From JAUNSR01 sp036655355 (lineage in GTDB: Bacteria > Bacteroidota > Bacteroidia > Bacteroidales > JAUNSR01), in assembly GCA_036655355.1 (NCBI GenBank), contig JAVVQG010000005.1, positions 197,492 to 261,491 of the forward strand: a stretch of 64,000 bases of DNA, read 5' to 3'. Below the pieces are notes generated by a model, which worked only from the letters and a program-made list of their open reading frames with translations, ran no database searches and was not told the DNA's origin. Below are positions 63,994-64,000 of the stretch, in pieces (the stretch's first letter is position 1; every line of letters begins with the position of its first letter). The translations under genes and the position numbers were made by a program.

Positions 63994-64000
63994 CGTCCAT

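Noticed and set aside
1..64000. Insertion sequences, phage or integrative element
   Set aside because: No transposase, integrase, relaxase or phage protein is encoded, and the repeats seen are short tandem units or promoter duplications, not element ends.

Overview
This window comes from a bacterium of the phylum Bacteroidota, most likely order Bacteroidales. The evidence is four SusC/SusD outer-membrane pairs, BACON and DUF1735 lipoproteins, an ECF sigma/FecR/SusC switch with an STN domain, fimbrillin-like lipoproteins, a DUF3316 protein, a single-chain glycyl-tRNA synthetase, and promoters of the Bacteroidota type (TTG, then 19-21 bases, then TAnnTTTG). A genus cannot be assigned from the sequence alone.

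Layout. 1-2.6 kb is the end of sufB, then sufC and sufD (Fe-S cluster assembly). 2.7-12.1 kb is mostly housekeeping on the minus strand: an unrecognised lipoprotein, an O-acetylhomoserine sulfhydrylase, an NfnAB-type flavin/Fe-S oxidoreductase pair, a divergent ROK regulator, an FKBP lipoprotein, LemA and glyS. 12.3-15.0 kb is a topoisomerase IV/gyrase A subunit. 15.0-32.0 kb holds two plus-strand polysaccharide-utilisation-type loci: SusC-SusD-DUF1735/F5-8C lipoprotein-M60 peptidase, then SusC-SusD-sulfatase. 32.1-37.1 kb is a convergent minus-strand SusC-SusD pair with no enzyme of its own. 37.4 kb is a small P-loop NTPase. 37.9-46.3 kb is a complete respiratory nitrate reductase operon (126-aa membrane protein, NarK, NarG, NarH, NarJ, NarI), with a TonB-dependent receptor transcribed divergently from it. 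48.6-59.0 kb is a sigma/anti-sigma-controlled locus (ECF sigma, FecR, STN-SusC, SusD, two sulfatases). 59.6-63.6 kb carries two paralogous fimbrillin-like lipoproteins, a DUF3316 protein and an S41 peptidase. Two tandem tRNA-Leu(UAG) genes close the window.

How the genes fit together. M60 metallopeptidases act on mucin-like glycoproteins, and three sulfatases of the serine type sit in two of the loci. With four SusCD pairs, this suggests capture and breakdown of sulfated host glycoproteins or glycans. The substrate is inferred, not shown. The nar operon implies anaerobic nitrate respiration in the same cell.

The most unusual signals lie outside the genes. First, a 93-bp element containing a perfect 20-bp palindrome is identical upstream of two different susC genes, and one copy still carries the decayed first codons of the other susC. 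Second, short tandem arrays with a 20-22 bp period and mostly palindromic cores recur with different sequences at four intergenic places. Third, terminator-like hairpins sit between susCD (plus any accessory lipoprotein) and the enzyme genes in all three enzyme-bearing loci. I saw no insertion sequence, phage gene or CRISPR array.
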